Notes: generated by a model not told the origin, from the letters alone. A stretch of 9,656 bases of DNA from Methanosarcinales archaeon (GCA_030672605.1 DAOVGE010000102.1:1-9656), one strand, 5' to 3'; positions 1-5,991 are shown, counted from the first letter of the stretch. Numbers and translations are program-made.

Positions 1-79
1 TGTTAATCTTGTGTAATCTGTAATGGTCAGTCGGATGTGCAACAACACGGAAAACGTTGAGACATGGGTTGACAATACT

Positions 80-154
80 CTTCGCGTCTCTGCGACTTTG
101 CGACTTTGCGTTAAACTGAGAATGAGAACGCAAAGACGCGAGGGCGCAAAGAAC
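80..154. repeat. Imperfect inverted repeat, ttcgcgtct/tttgcg type
   Basis: The left arm (80-112) carries ttcgcgtct and repeated ctttgcg units. The right arm (126-154) carries the complementary aacgcaaag and acgcgag. The inner stem is nine perfect pairs (104-112 with 127-135) around a 14-nt loop, and cttcgcgt at 80-87 can pair in part with acgcgag at 136-142. Within the left arm the unit gactttgc is tandemly repeated. It could be a dispersed repeat element or a transcript-end hairpin for the minus-strand unit that stops at 296. Confidence 0.55.
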
Positions 155-205
155 AAAAATCCTCCTGTTGTTGATCATGTATGAGCATCGCTCGCTCTTG
201 TGTTC

Positions 206-222
206 ATGGTCAGATTGACCAT
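206..222. repeat. Short perfect hairpin
   Basis: ATGGTCA and TGACCAT form a perfect 7-bp stem around the loop GAT. It begins 74 nt past the stop of the six-cysteine gene. There is no adjacent U-run on the minus strand, so a terminator role is only a possibility. Confidence 0.4.
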
Positions 223-230
223 TACATAAT

Positions 231-266
231 CTTGTGTAATCTCGTGGTTATATATGCAGATATCCA
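231..266 (+). repeat. Dispersed repeat copy 1 (cttgtgtaatctcgtggtt family)
   Basis: A 36-nt stretch starts with cttgtgtaatctcgtggtt and ends with gcagatatcca. An inverted copy of 34 nt occurs at 2481-2514. The first 19 nt are identical, and the remainder differs by a 2-nt length change and about two substitutions. The two copies point in opposite directions and bracket the three-gene deacetylase unit. Confidence 0.6.
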
Positions 267-295
267 CACGGTCAAGAACCCTGTCAGGGAAATGT

Positions 296-772
296 CTAAC
301 GATTGCGGTTGAGACATCCGATGCCGCACCTCTCCATCCTCCAGTACACGCACATCGCGGGCAGCGAGCGGCATATCTCCATATACCTGCCAGAGACCTT
401 TGACAGAATTAATGGGTTGTTAGGGTACTTGTTCAGTTGTTGTATTGCCTCTTCTCCGGGCACATATCGCGCTTTTCCCGAACCAACCATCCCTGCAGCC
501 AGCTCATCCAGAAACACGGATTCTGTGAGTTCCGAATCCCTGTTTATCGCCCTGCAGACGCGCTCTCCCACTGCACATCTCTTAGATGCTATGATCAGTT
601 CCGATGCCGCCTCCATATCGATCAGCACCGGCTCAAATTTCCGTATGTTGTGGAGCAGTTTTCCTCCGACCCATGAACCGATGATCGGGACTTTTACAAG
701 TTTGAGATAGTGAATAGCCAGTCTCGTGCGGGCAAGTATCGGTCCTGTGGCGTACTCATCGACCTCTGCCAT
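296..772 (-). CDS. Conserved-looking six-cysteine protein of unknown function
   Basis: I do not recognise this 158-residue protein. It has no signal peptide or clear membrane segment. It carries six cysteines in two groups: C66-x6-C73, and C134-x6-C141-x7-C149-x3-C153 near the C-terminus, a density compatible with metal or iron-sulfur binding, although no standard ferredoxin CxxCxxC motif is present. A basic, glycine-containing stretch around residues 24-45 precedes the first group. I chose the ATG at 772-770 because GGAG at 783-780 lies 7 nt upstream of it. A GTG directly 5' (775-773) would add one residue but leaves only 4 nt of spacing. The gene follows the deacetylase stop with almost no gap, so the two are surely co-transcribed and probably translationally coupled. 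That suggests, but does not prove, a related role. Confidence 0.75.
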   Translation of the reverse strand: MAEVDEYATGPILARTRLAIHYLKLVKVPIIGSWVGGKLLHNIRKFEPVLIDMEAASELIIASKRCAVGERVCRAINRDSELTESVFLDELAAGMVGSGKARYVPGEEAIQQLNKYPNNPLILSKVSGRYMEICRSLPAMCVYWRMERCGIGCLNRNR

Positions 773-775
773 CAC

Positions 776-1705
776 TCAGCTCCGCATTCCAGCCCCGTCC
801 GCCATTGCCTCAAGCACCGCAACAACCGAATGCGAGAGCGCATGAAGATCATACCCTCCCTCAAGCACCGCAATCAGCCGCCCCTCGCAGCACTCATCAG
901 CAATCGAAGTGACAATTGACGCCATCTTTCCAAACCCCTCGGTTGTGACAGCCATTCCGGCTAACGGGTCATCACGATGAGAATCGAACCCGGCAGAGAC
1001 AAGTACGATATCAGGATCGAAATCGAGCGCAGCAGGTGTAAGAACCCTCTTGAAGATATCGATGTATTCCGCATCTCCCGATCCAGCCGGAAGCGGCACA
1101 TTGAGCGTGTAACCGCTCCCGGCACCGCAACCAGTCTCATCGGCTGATCCGGTTCCAGGATAGTGCGGATACTGATGAACCGAGAAATAGAAGACCGACG
1201 GATCGCAATAGAATGCATACTGCGTGCCGTTTCCATGATGCACGTCCCAGTCCACAACGAGAACCCGCGCACAGCCTCTGCGCTGCGCATGCCTTGCCCC
1301 GATTGCGAGGTTGTTGAAGAGGCAGAACCCCATACCCCTGGCGGGCAGCGCGTGATGCCCGGGCGGGCGGACGAGTGCAAATGCGTTCTCGCCAGAGATT
1401 GCGAGATCAACGGCACAAATCACGCCGCCCGCTGCGAGCAATGCGGCATGGTACGAGTCCCTGCACAGAACCGTGTCGGAATCGAGCGGCATATCACGCT
1501 CTGAGTGCTCTCTCACCTTCTTGATGTATTCAGGATCGTGAATATACCGGATCTCTTCGATTGATGCCGGTTCCGGTTCAACCTTCCGTACGTTGACTTT
1601 CGACTCCTCGATCAGTTGCATGATCGCAAGCAGCCGCTCCTTTCGTTCAGGGTGTGCGCCGGTCTCGTGCAGCAAGTAATCCGGGTGGTAGACGATTGCG
1701 GTCAT
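776..1705 (-). CDS. Histone deacetylase superfamily protein (class II / AcuC-like, Zn-dependent)
   Basis: This 309-residue protein covers the whole arginase/deacetylase fold of the HDAC superfamily, whose members remove acetyl groups from lysine side chains or from small acylated amines. Visible motifs in order: RPPGHHA (residues 113-119, the catalytic His pair H117/H118), GMGFCLFNN (124-132), VVDWDVHHGNGTQ (150-162, Zn ligands D154 and H156 by family analogy), SAGFDSHRDDP (237-247, third ligand D241) and LEGGYD (281-286, catalytic Tyr Y285). All catalytic positions are intact, so the enzyme should be active. Length and motif style fit the class II / acetylpolyamine amidohydrolase-like branch. 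The true substrate (archaeal Alba, histone, metabolic enzymes, polyamine) cannot be read from sequence. It lies 11 nt after the coiled-coil gene and directly before the six-cysteine gene. The start has only a weak GTGAT-type ribosome site. Confidence 0.93.
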   Translation of the reverse strand: MTAIVYHPDYLLHETGAHPERKERLLAIMQLIEESKVNVRKVEPEPASIEEIRYIHDPEYIKKVREHSERDMPLDSDTVLCRDSYHAALLAAGGVICAVDLAISGENAFALVRPPGHHALPARGMGFCLFNNLAIGARHAQRRGCARVLVVDWDVHHGNGTQYAFYCDPSVFYFSVHQYPHYPGTGSADETGCGAGSGYTLNVPLPAGSGDAEYIDIFKRVLTPAALDFDPDIVLVSAGFDSHRDDPLAGMAVTTEGFGKMASIVTSIADECCEGRLIAVLEGGYDLHALSHSVVAVLEAMADGAGMRS

Positions 1706-1716
1706 GAGTCACAGAA

Positions 1717-2211
1717 TCACGGTTTCGTTGCGCAAGGCGTTGCTGTGGCGTTCAGGCTCTTGACCTGATTATACAGGCAGTTCACAGCGCGTTCCAGATC
1801 GTCCACTTCTTCTCCCAACTGGACGACATCGAACTGCAGACTCGTCACATCGTCTTTCAGATTTTTGTTCTCTCGTTCCAGATCTCGCTTCTTCTTTTCC
1901 AGCGATTCAATCGCATTCTTCGCCTTCGCAAGCTCCGACTGCAACCCTTCCTTCTCGGTCTCAACCACCTCGTACTTCTCCCCGAGCACATCCTCACGCT
2001 TCTCAGAGATGCTCAGATTCTGGAGAGTGGCATCCAGAATCTGCTCTTTCTCCTGATAATCACCCATCGTCTTATACAGGGTCGTATTGGAGACCTCGTA
2101 CTTCGTTTGCAGGTCTGAGTACGTGTACTGATAGTAGACGCTGGATGCCGCAATCCCGACAGCAAGCAGCAGGATGAGTCCGAGCAGCGAGAAACTGACG
2201 TTCTTCTTCAT
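1717..2211 (-). CDS. Membrane-anchored coiled-coil protein
   Basis: A 164-residue protein with a short basic N-terminus (MKKN) followed by one hydrophobic helix at about residues 7-24, then a long, highly charged, heptad-like region (about 32-155) rich in Glu, Lys, Leu and Gln. The helix is either a signal anchor or an uncleaved signal peptide, so the coiled coil probably projects outside the membrane with N-in/C-out topology. There is no lipobox. Two cysteines occur late (C145, C160). No catalytic motif is present and I cannot name a family; coiled-coil similarity would be uninformative. It heads the unit with the deacetylase and six-cysteine gene. A TATA box lies 26-32 nt before the ATG and there is no Shine-Dalgarno, so the transcript is probably leaderless. 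Confidence 0.8.
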   Translation of the reverse strand: MKKNVSFSLLGLILLLAVGIAASSVYYQYTYSDLQTKYEVSNTTLYKTMGDYQEKEQILDATLQNLSISEKREDVLGEKYEVVETEKEGLQSELAKAKNAIESLEKKKRDLERENKNLKDDVTSLQFDVVQLGEEVDDLERAVNCLYNQVKSLNATATPCATKP

Positions 2212-2236
2212 CGGTTCTGTTCTTTGGTAGAGCTCG

Positions 2237-2243
2237 TATAAAT
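2237..2243 (-). promoter_or_regulatory. TATA box for the coiled-coil/deacetylase unit
   Basis: On the minus strand the sequence reads GGGATTTATACGAG, with ATTTATA at 2243-2237. Its centre is about 29 nt before the ATG at 2211. Archaeal transcription starts about 25-27 nt after the TATA centre, which places the start site at or within a few bases of the codon. No Shine-Dalgarno is visible between box and ATG. Confidence 0.6.
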
Positions 2244-2327
2244 CCCTTCGTACGATCGTTCAGAGACTTTTAATGTCCCCCGGTTGGATGGGATCAAAAA
2301 GAACCGCGAGCAAATTTTTATGTAATT

Positions 2328-2404
2328 AGATTCGTGCCATTCGTTCATTCGTGAAATTCGTGATTTTAACACAAATGGCACGAATTTACGAATCTCACGA
2401 ATGC
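2328..2404. repeat. Compound palindrome (attcgtgccatt / attcgtgaaattcgtg type)
   Basis: ATTCGTGCCATT at 2330-2341 is perfectly complementary to 2374-2385 (12 bp). A second imperfect pairing joins 2346-2366 to 2384-2404 through attcgtga-type units. The two pairings are mutually exclusive in their inner parts. The attcgtg unit is itself reiterated within the element. It looks like a member of a dispersed intergenic repeat family and has no coding potential. Confidence 0.6.
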
Positions 2405-2480
2405 TGAAGTTGCGAATAGGTACCGCAATTTTTCGTGTTCCGGAAAATACTAAAAGGTCCCGTACTTACTCAATATTATG

Positions 2481-2577
2481 TGGATCTCTGCATAAAACCA
2501 CGAGATTACACAAGAGCACACAGGATTACACAGAAATCTTGTGGAAATCTATGTGATCTTGTGGTTCCTACCACAAG
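2481..2577 (-). repeat. Dispersed repeat copy 2 with internal inverted repeats
   Basis: Positions 2481-2514 are the reverse complement of a close relative of the repeat at 231-266. The following sequence contains diverged copies of the same unit. One (2546-2566) is inverted and can pair imperfectly with 2496-2514. A perfect 7-bp hairpin, CTTGTGG/CCACAAG with a 6-nt loop, occupies 2558-2577 and begins 28 nt after the adk stop. It might help to end or protect the uL15-secY-adk transcript, but no U-run follows it on the minus strand. Confidence 0.5.
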
Positions 2578-2605
2578 TTATTGAGCATATTCAAAGTCCC
2601 ATCGT

Positions 2606-3244
2606 TCAGGAGACGGCACGGTAGATCTCATCTGCAATCTCTGCAATTCCGCCAGTTCCATCAATCGCAACCAGCAACCCCCGACTCCGGTAATAATCGA
2701 TCAATGGCTGCGTCTCTCTCTTATACACCAGAAGACGGTTGCGAACGGATTCTTCGGTATCGTCATCGCGCTGATACAGTGCTCCGCCGCAGAGATCGCA
2801 GACACCTTCCAACTGTGGCGGGTTGAATGTCAACTGGTACGTTGCCCCGCATGCGCATACCCGGCGCGCCGACAGACGGGTGATCAGCCGGTCGTCGGGA
2901 ACCTCGATATCGAGCACTGTTTTAATCTCTCGATTCAGTTCTGCGAGTATATCAGAGAGCGCATCCGCCTGCGGAATCGTTCGTGGGTACCCATCGAGGA
3001 TGCAGCCTGCCGCGCAGTCCTGCTGCGAGAGCCGGTCTCTGATCATTGCAATCAGAACAGTGTCGGGAACGAGTTCACCCCGGTTCATGTATTCGGCAGC
3101 CTGATCTCCGAGTTCTGTTCCTTTCGCTGCCCGAAGAATGTCTCCTGTTGAGATGTGCGGAATCTTCAGTCTCTCTGCTAACAACTTCGCCTGTGTGCCC
3201 TTTCCGGAGCCAGGTGGTCCAAGGAGAATGACATTCCCGATCAT
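2606..3244 (-). CDS. adk: Adenylate kinase, zinc-LID type
   Basis: A 212-residue cytoplasmic enzyme that interconverts ATP + AMP and 2 ADP. The P-loop GPPGSGKGT is at residues 9-17, the AMP-site segment STGDILR at 32-38 and DGYPRT at 84-89. The LID domain (about 126-163) carries four cysteines, C130, C132, C149 and C152, the zinc knuckle found in many bacterial-type long adenylate kinases and in methanogens of the Methanosarcina kind. It is unlike the short trimeric archaeal adenylate kinases of thermophiles. The first cysteine pair is spaced CxC instead of the usual CxxC. It is the last gene of the uL15-secY-adk operon and starts 16 nt after the secY stop. This order matches the classical spc-type cluster, where adk supports nucleotide balance alongside translation and export genes. 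Confidence 0.96.
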   Translation of the reverse strand: MIGNVILLGPPGSGKGTQAKLLAERLKIPHISTGDILRAAKGTELGDQAAEYMNRGELVPDTVLIAMIRDRLSQQDCAAGCILDGYPRTIPQADALSDILAELNREIKTVLDIEVPDDRLITRLSARRVCACGATYQLTFNPPQLEGVCDLCGGALYQRDDDTEESVRNRLLVYKRETQPLIDYYRSRGLLVAIDGTGGIAEIADEIYRAVS

Positions 3245-3260
3245 ACTGTAACGCCCCCGC

Positions 3261-4727
3261 TCATCTCTCTCCGAATAACGACCGCATCATCGGGTGCATC
3301 TCCATCATCTGCTCGGATGCGAGATCCTCGTACAGCCGATAGACGATACTCACGGTGAGCAACAGTCCTGTGCCGCCGGCACCGCCTATTGTTCCCAGCA
3401 TCGATGCGACCAGCGTGAGCGCGCCGATGAATGCTCCGCCAATGATTGTGACCTTGGGGATGTAGCGTTCCATGACCCGTTCGATACTCTGGATGTTTCG
3501 CCTGAACCCAGGAATCTGCATCCCTGACTTGTGTATGTTCTGCGCAACGTTCTTTGCGCCCATGCCTGTCGTCTCAATCCAGAATAGAGCGAAGACGATT
3601 CCACCCAGAATCAACATCACAGCATCGCAGAAGACATGGAGCATGATCTGCCAGACCGCGGGTGCGGCGTAGCCGATGCTTGCATAATGACCCTCCACAA
3701 GCGTCGGAATCCAGTCGCTCGGACTGTGAATCGGCGCAAGGTAATACATGATTCCGCCGACCGGTGTGTTTCCGCTAAACTCTCCAAGTATCGTGATCCT
3801 TTTACTGGATAAGAGGAGCCCGATCATCTGAACATTTGCCTGAAGCGCACGCACAAGAATCATTGGAAGCACGCTTGCGTAGATCAGTTTTACCGGGAAT
3901 CTCCCACGTGCACCGCGAACCGCGCTGTGCGCCAGCGGAATCTCGATTCGGGTACTCTCCACAAAGACAACGAGCAGGAATATGGCAACAGTTGTGATCA
4001 GCGCGAGTAGTCCGGTGTCGATTATGATGTTGACAAAGCCTGATGGCAGCAATCCTGTCCCTGCCATATACACCCACCGCGGGATCAGTCCGATTGGGAT
4101 CACCTCACCCTTCAGCGGCATCCAGTTGATCATGCCGTTTATGATCTGCTGGGAGACTCCGGCAACGATGAACATGCCCACGCCGGATCCTATGCCCCAC
4201 TTGGACACAATCTCGTCCATGAAGAGGATCAGAACACCCCCGATACATATCTGGATGAGCAGGAGGTATTTGATAGTTTGTAGGGAGGTGCCAAGCGCAG
4301 CCGCAATCTCAGGCGATGGCATGATGTATCCGCCAAGCACCTGCGGAAGTGCCTCGAAGACGATCATAACCAGAACCAGCATCTTCTGTGCGCCCTGGAA
4401 GAGTGCCTGATCCCGCGGGTCTGACATATCAAGATGTATGACATCGGCGCCAACGAGCAGTTGCAGGATGATTGAACCTGTTACGATCGGACCTATTCCA
4501 AGCAGCATCAGTGTCCCGCCCTGTCCGGCAAAGAACGCCCGATACATCTCGAACATATCACGCGATTCCGGCGACATGCCGAAGAGCGGGACGTTCGATA
4601 GTGCAAAATACAGGACAAGGATACCGACAGTCCATGTAAGTTTCTGCTTGAGATGCACATGCCCTTCCGGGCTTGCGACTGATGGTAACTTAGCAAAGAT
4701 TGGCTCGATGGCTTCTCTAAAGCTCAT
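3261..4727 (-). CDS. secY: Protein translocase channel subunit SecY (Sec61 alpha)
   Basis: This 488-residue polytopic membrane protein forms the protein-conducting channel of the Sec translocon with SecE and Sec61 beta. An amphipathic N-terminus precedes TM1 (about 31-48). The plug region (about 52-72) is followed by the GIGPIVTGSIILQLL helix (77-91), which is highly characteristic of archaeal and eukaryotic Sec61 alpha. Later hydrophobic segments give about ten TM helices. The C-terminal region GGAGGTGLLLTVSIVYRLYE (within about 445-466) and the cytosolic tail are typical. Length fits archaeal SecY. The start ATG has GGTG 5 nt upstream (4736-4733) and lies 22 nt after the uL15 stop. The context between uL15 and adk is the classical one. 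Confidence 0.97.
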   Translation of the reverse strand: MSFREAIEPIFAKLPSVASPEGHVHLKQKLTWTVGILVLYFALSNVPLFGMSPESRDMFEMYRAFFAGQGGTLMLLGIGPIVTGSIILQLLVGADVIHLDMSDPRDQALFQGAQKMLVLVMIVFEALPQVLGGYIMPSPEIAAALGTSLQTIKYLLLIQICIGGVLILFMDEIVSKWGIGSGVGMFIVAGVSQQIINGMINWMPLKGEVIPIGLIPRWVYMAGTGLLPSGFVNIIIDTGLLALITTVAIFLLVVFVESTRIEIPLAHSAVRGARGRFPVKLIYASVLPMILVRALQANVQMIGLLLSSKRITILGEFSGNTPVGGIMYYLAPIHSPSDWIPTLVEGHYASIGYAAPAVWQIMLHVFCDAVMLILGGIVFALFWIETTGMGAKNVAQNIHKSGMQIPGFRRNIQSIERVMERYIPKVTIIGGAFIGALTLVASMLGTIGGAGGTGLLLTVSIVYRLYEDLASEQMMEMHPMMRSLFGER

Positions 4728-4749
4728 TGCAACACCATTACCGTTTAAC

Positions 4750-5169
4750 CTATGTATGGATCGCGGTCCCGCCAGCGTTCTCGATCTTTTCGACCGCTGT
4801 TGCGGAAAATGCTTGCGCAGAAACAGCCATTGCCCGATTCACGCGACCAGCACCGAGAACTTTGTGAACCCCTAATCCGCTGGCATCGATATGTACCACA
4901 CCATCCTTCTCTTCAGCGAATCCTGTTTGCATCAGTTCGGATATCTTTGAATCGAGTTCGCTTATGTTGATCGCCTTTGTATCAACAATTACCTTCTGCG
5001 GACGTGTGAACCCGTGTTTTCCATAAGTATATCCGCGTAACAGTGCCCGCGTGGCATGATGCTTGCCTGCACCACATTTGCCGCGCCCGCCCCGGTTGCC
5101 TGCGCCACGGCGATTCTTATGCGTACCTCCGCCACATGTACGCGATCCTCGAAACTTCTTTATGTTCAT
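4750..5169 (-). CDS. rpl15: Large ribosomal subunit protein uL15
   Basis: A 139-residue 50S subunit protein. The glycine-, arginine- and histidine-rich N-terminal extension (residues 7-47, including CGGGTHKNRRGAGNRGGRGK) threads into 23S rRNA in this family. The globular part follows, with VHIDASGLGVHKVLGAGRVN (about 91-110). Length fits archaeal uL15. It begins the minus-strand operon uL15-secY-adk. uL30, which normally precedes it in archaeal spc-type clusters, is absent: the upstream sequence is a divergent promoter followed by uS9. GAGG (5182-5179) sits 9 nt before the ATG, so this gene probably has a short leader, unlike uS9. Confidence 0.96.
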   Translation of the reverse strand: MNIKKFRGSRTCGGGTHKNRRGAGNRGGRGKCGAGKHHATRALLRGYTYGKHGFTRPQKVIVDTKAINISELDSKISELMQTGFAEEKDGVVHIDASGLGVHKVLGAGRVNRAMAVSAQAFSATAVEKIENAGGTAIHT

Positions 5170-5224
5170 CCTGTACAGCCTCTATTTTTTCAGATTCGGT
5201 ATTTATTAATATCACGATCGTATG

Positions 5225-5232
5225 GATATAAA
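5225..5232 (-). promoter_or_regulatory. Candidate TATA box for the uL15-secY-adk operon
   Basis: On the minus strand the octamer TTTATATC lies at 5232-5225, centred about 60 nt before the uL15 ATG. A start site about 25-27 nt downstream of its centre would give a leader of roughly 30-35 nt that includes GAGG at 5182-5179. A weaker alternative is AATAAATA at 5208-5201, which would leave almost no leader and place GAGG at or outside the start site. Confidence 0.5.
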
Positions 5233-5271
5233 GGTTGTTCTACCGGCGCTCTGTTTTTGCAATGAGATATC

Positions 5272-5279
5272 TTTATATC
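5272..5279 (+). promoter_or_regulatory. TATA box for the uS9-rpoN-tRNA operon
   Basis: TTTATATC at 5272-5279 is identical to the octamer on the minus strand at 5232-5225. Its centre lies about 29 nt before the uS9 ATG and no Shine-Dalgarno intervenes (…actaccagATG), which predicts a start at or close to the codon. The box is also the right half of a small dyad, GATAT-cttt-ATATC. Confidence 0.6.
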
Positions 5280-5304
5280 ACGTAACAAAAGATACCACTA
5301 CCAG

Positions 5305-5709
5305 ATGATCAGGGTTATCAATTCATCGGGTAAAAAGAAGACTGCGGTTGCACGTGCAACCATCAAGGAAGGTATAGGCAGGGTGCGCATCAATAAGAAG
5401 CCACTTGAGATATGTGATCCCGAACTCGCCAGACTCAAGATGCAGGAGCCGCTCATACTTGCTGGCGAAGAGATTGCCAGTGGCGTTGACATCAGCGTGA
5501 ATACGCGCGGTGGTGGTGTCATGGGTCAGGCGGATGCTGCGAGAACGGCGATCGCCAAGGGACTTCTGGCATGGACGAACGATACCACGCTCAAACAGAC
5601 GTTTTCGGATTATGACCGCAATCTGCTGGTCAGTGACTCGAGACACACAGAGGCAAAGAAGTTCGGCGGCAAAGGCGCAAGAACACGCAGACAGAAATCA
5701 TACCGGTGA
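5305..5709 (+). CDS. rps9: Small ribosomal subunit protein uS9
   Basis: A 134-residue 30S subunit protein of archaeal type. The N-terminus (SSGKKKTAVARATIKEGIGR, residues 7-26) and the basic C-terminal tail KKFGGKGARTRRQKSYR are hallmarks. The tail reaches into the ribosomal P site, where its last arginine contacts tRNA. Central glycine-rich RGGGVMGQADAARTAIAKGL (about 68-87) is also typical. In many archaea the order is eL18, uL13, uS9, rpoN, rpoK. Here uL13 is missing upstream and uS9 opens the operon behind its own TATA box. No Shine-Dalgarno is present, so initiation is probably leaderless. Confidence 0.97.
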   Translation: MIRVINSSGKKKTAVARATIKEGIGRVRINKKPLEICDPELARLKMQEPLILAGEEIASGVDISVNTRGGGVMGQADAARTAIAKGLLAWTNDTTLKQTFSDYDRNLLVSDSRHTEAKKFGGKGARTRRQKSYR

Positions 5710-5710
5710 T
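5705..5710 (+). promoter_or_regulatory. Ribosome binding site for rpoN
   Basis: GGTGAT overlaps the uS9 stop codon and lies 6 nt before the rpoN ATG at 5717. It matches the anti-Shine-Dalgarno end of archaeal 16S rRNA and fixes the rpoN start. Termination of uS9 and initiation of rpoN are therefore probably coupled. Confidence 0.65.
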
Positions 5711-5716
5711 TGCGTT

Positions 5717-5902
5717 ATGATCCCTGTTCGTTGTTTCACCTGCGGAAAGGTCGTATCCAGTGCGTGGCAGGAGTACAAGAAGCGCATAGAGCTGGAAGAT
5801 CCGGCAAAGGTTATGGACGATCTCGGAGTCGAGAGATACTGCTGCCGGAGAATGCTCTTGACCCATGCAGAGTTGGTTGACGATTTCTCACCGTATTACT
5901 GA
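5717..5902 (+). CDS. rpoN: DNA-directed RNA polymerase subunit N (RpoN, Rpb10 homologue)
   Basis: A 61-residue zinc-binding subunit of archaeal RNA polymerase, orthologous to eukaryotic Rpb10 (it is not bacterial sigma-54). It helps assemble the D/L/P subcomplex. MIPVRCFTCG at the N-terminus and RYCCRRMLLTH (40-50) give the diagnostic zinc bundle C6-x2-C9 and C42-C43. Length is normal for the family. The start follows the uS9 stop by 7 nt and has GGTGAT in front. A longer in-frame opening begins at 5510 but overlaps uS9 and lacks family similarity. rpoK, the usual next gene, is absent and is replaced by a tRNA gene 12 nt downstream. Confidence 0.97.
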   Translation: MIPVRCFTCGKVVSSAWQEYKKRIELEDPAKVMDDLGVERYCCRRMLLTHAELVDDFSPYY

Positions 5903-5914
5903 TTGTTGACCAAT

Positions 5915-5989
5915 GGGGCCGTGAGGTAGCTTGGTCCATCCTTCGGCGTCCGGGACGCCGACACCTGCGTTCAAATCGCAGCGGCCCCA
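5915..5989 (+). tRNA. tRNA-Pro, anticodon CGG
   Basis: A full cloverleaf can be drawn. The acceptor stem GGGGCCG/CGGCCCC (5915-5921 with 5982-5988) is perfect, with discriminator A at 5989. The D arm is AGG/CCT with the invariant GG in the loop and a T-T mismatch at its inner end. The anticodon stem CGGCG/CGCCG closes the 7-nt loop TCCGGGA with anticodon CGG at 5951-5953. The T stem CTGCG/CGCAG closes TTCAAAT. G35, G36 and A73 agree with proline identity. The 3' CCA is not encoded. Position 33 reads C instead of the near-universal T. The gene starts 12 nt after rpoN, too close for its own promoter, so it is probably cut from the uS9-rpoN transcript. Confidence 0.93.
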
Positions 5990-5991
5990 TC

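Larger units (their letters stand above)
1..295. other. Non-coding spacer rich in short repeats
   Basis: No credible gene is seen here. It lies downstream of the minus-strand unit that ends at 296. It holds a 16-nt perfect direct repeat (taatcttgtgtaatct at 4-19 and 227-242). A 10-nt inverted pair (20-29 and 216-225) and a 7-bp hairpin (206-222) are also present. Between the direct repeats sits a GC-richer inverted repeat (80-154). The composition resembles the dispersed intergenic repeats seen in many methanogen genomes. Confidence 0.6.
2212..2605. other. Non-coding spacer between adk and the coiled-coil gene
   Basis: No gene is visible in these 394 bp. From right to left they hold a 7-bp hairpin just after the adk stop (2558-2577) and a cluster of cttgtgtaatct-type repeats (2481-2577). 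Further left are a compound palindrome (2328-2404) and the TATA box of the minus-strand coiled-coil gene. AT content is visibly higher than in the flanking genes. Confidence 0.65.

Noticed and set aside
303..710. Plus-strand open frame of 135 codons at the six-cysteine gene
   Set aside because: It is the antisense shadow of the minus-strand gene, which has a ribosome site, an operon position and a patterned protein. The plus frame has no ribosome site or recognisable features.
2481..2577. CRISPR-like repeats in the adk downstream spacer
   Set aside because: Units are short, diverged, in both orientations and irregularly spaced; there are no spacers or cas genes.
4438..4875. Plus-strand open frame of 145 codons across the uL15-secY junction
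   Set aside because: It is antisense to two certain genes and has no family-like features.
5510..5716. N-terminal extension of rpoN back to the ATG at 5510
   Set aside because: It overlaps uS9 completely in another frame. The ATG at 5717 has a well-placed GGTGAT and gives the normal RpoN length.
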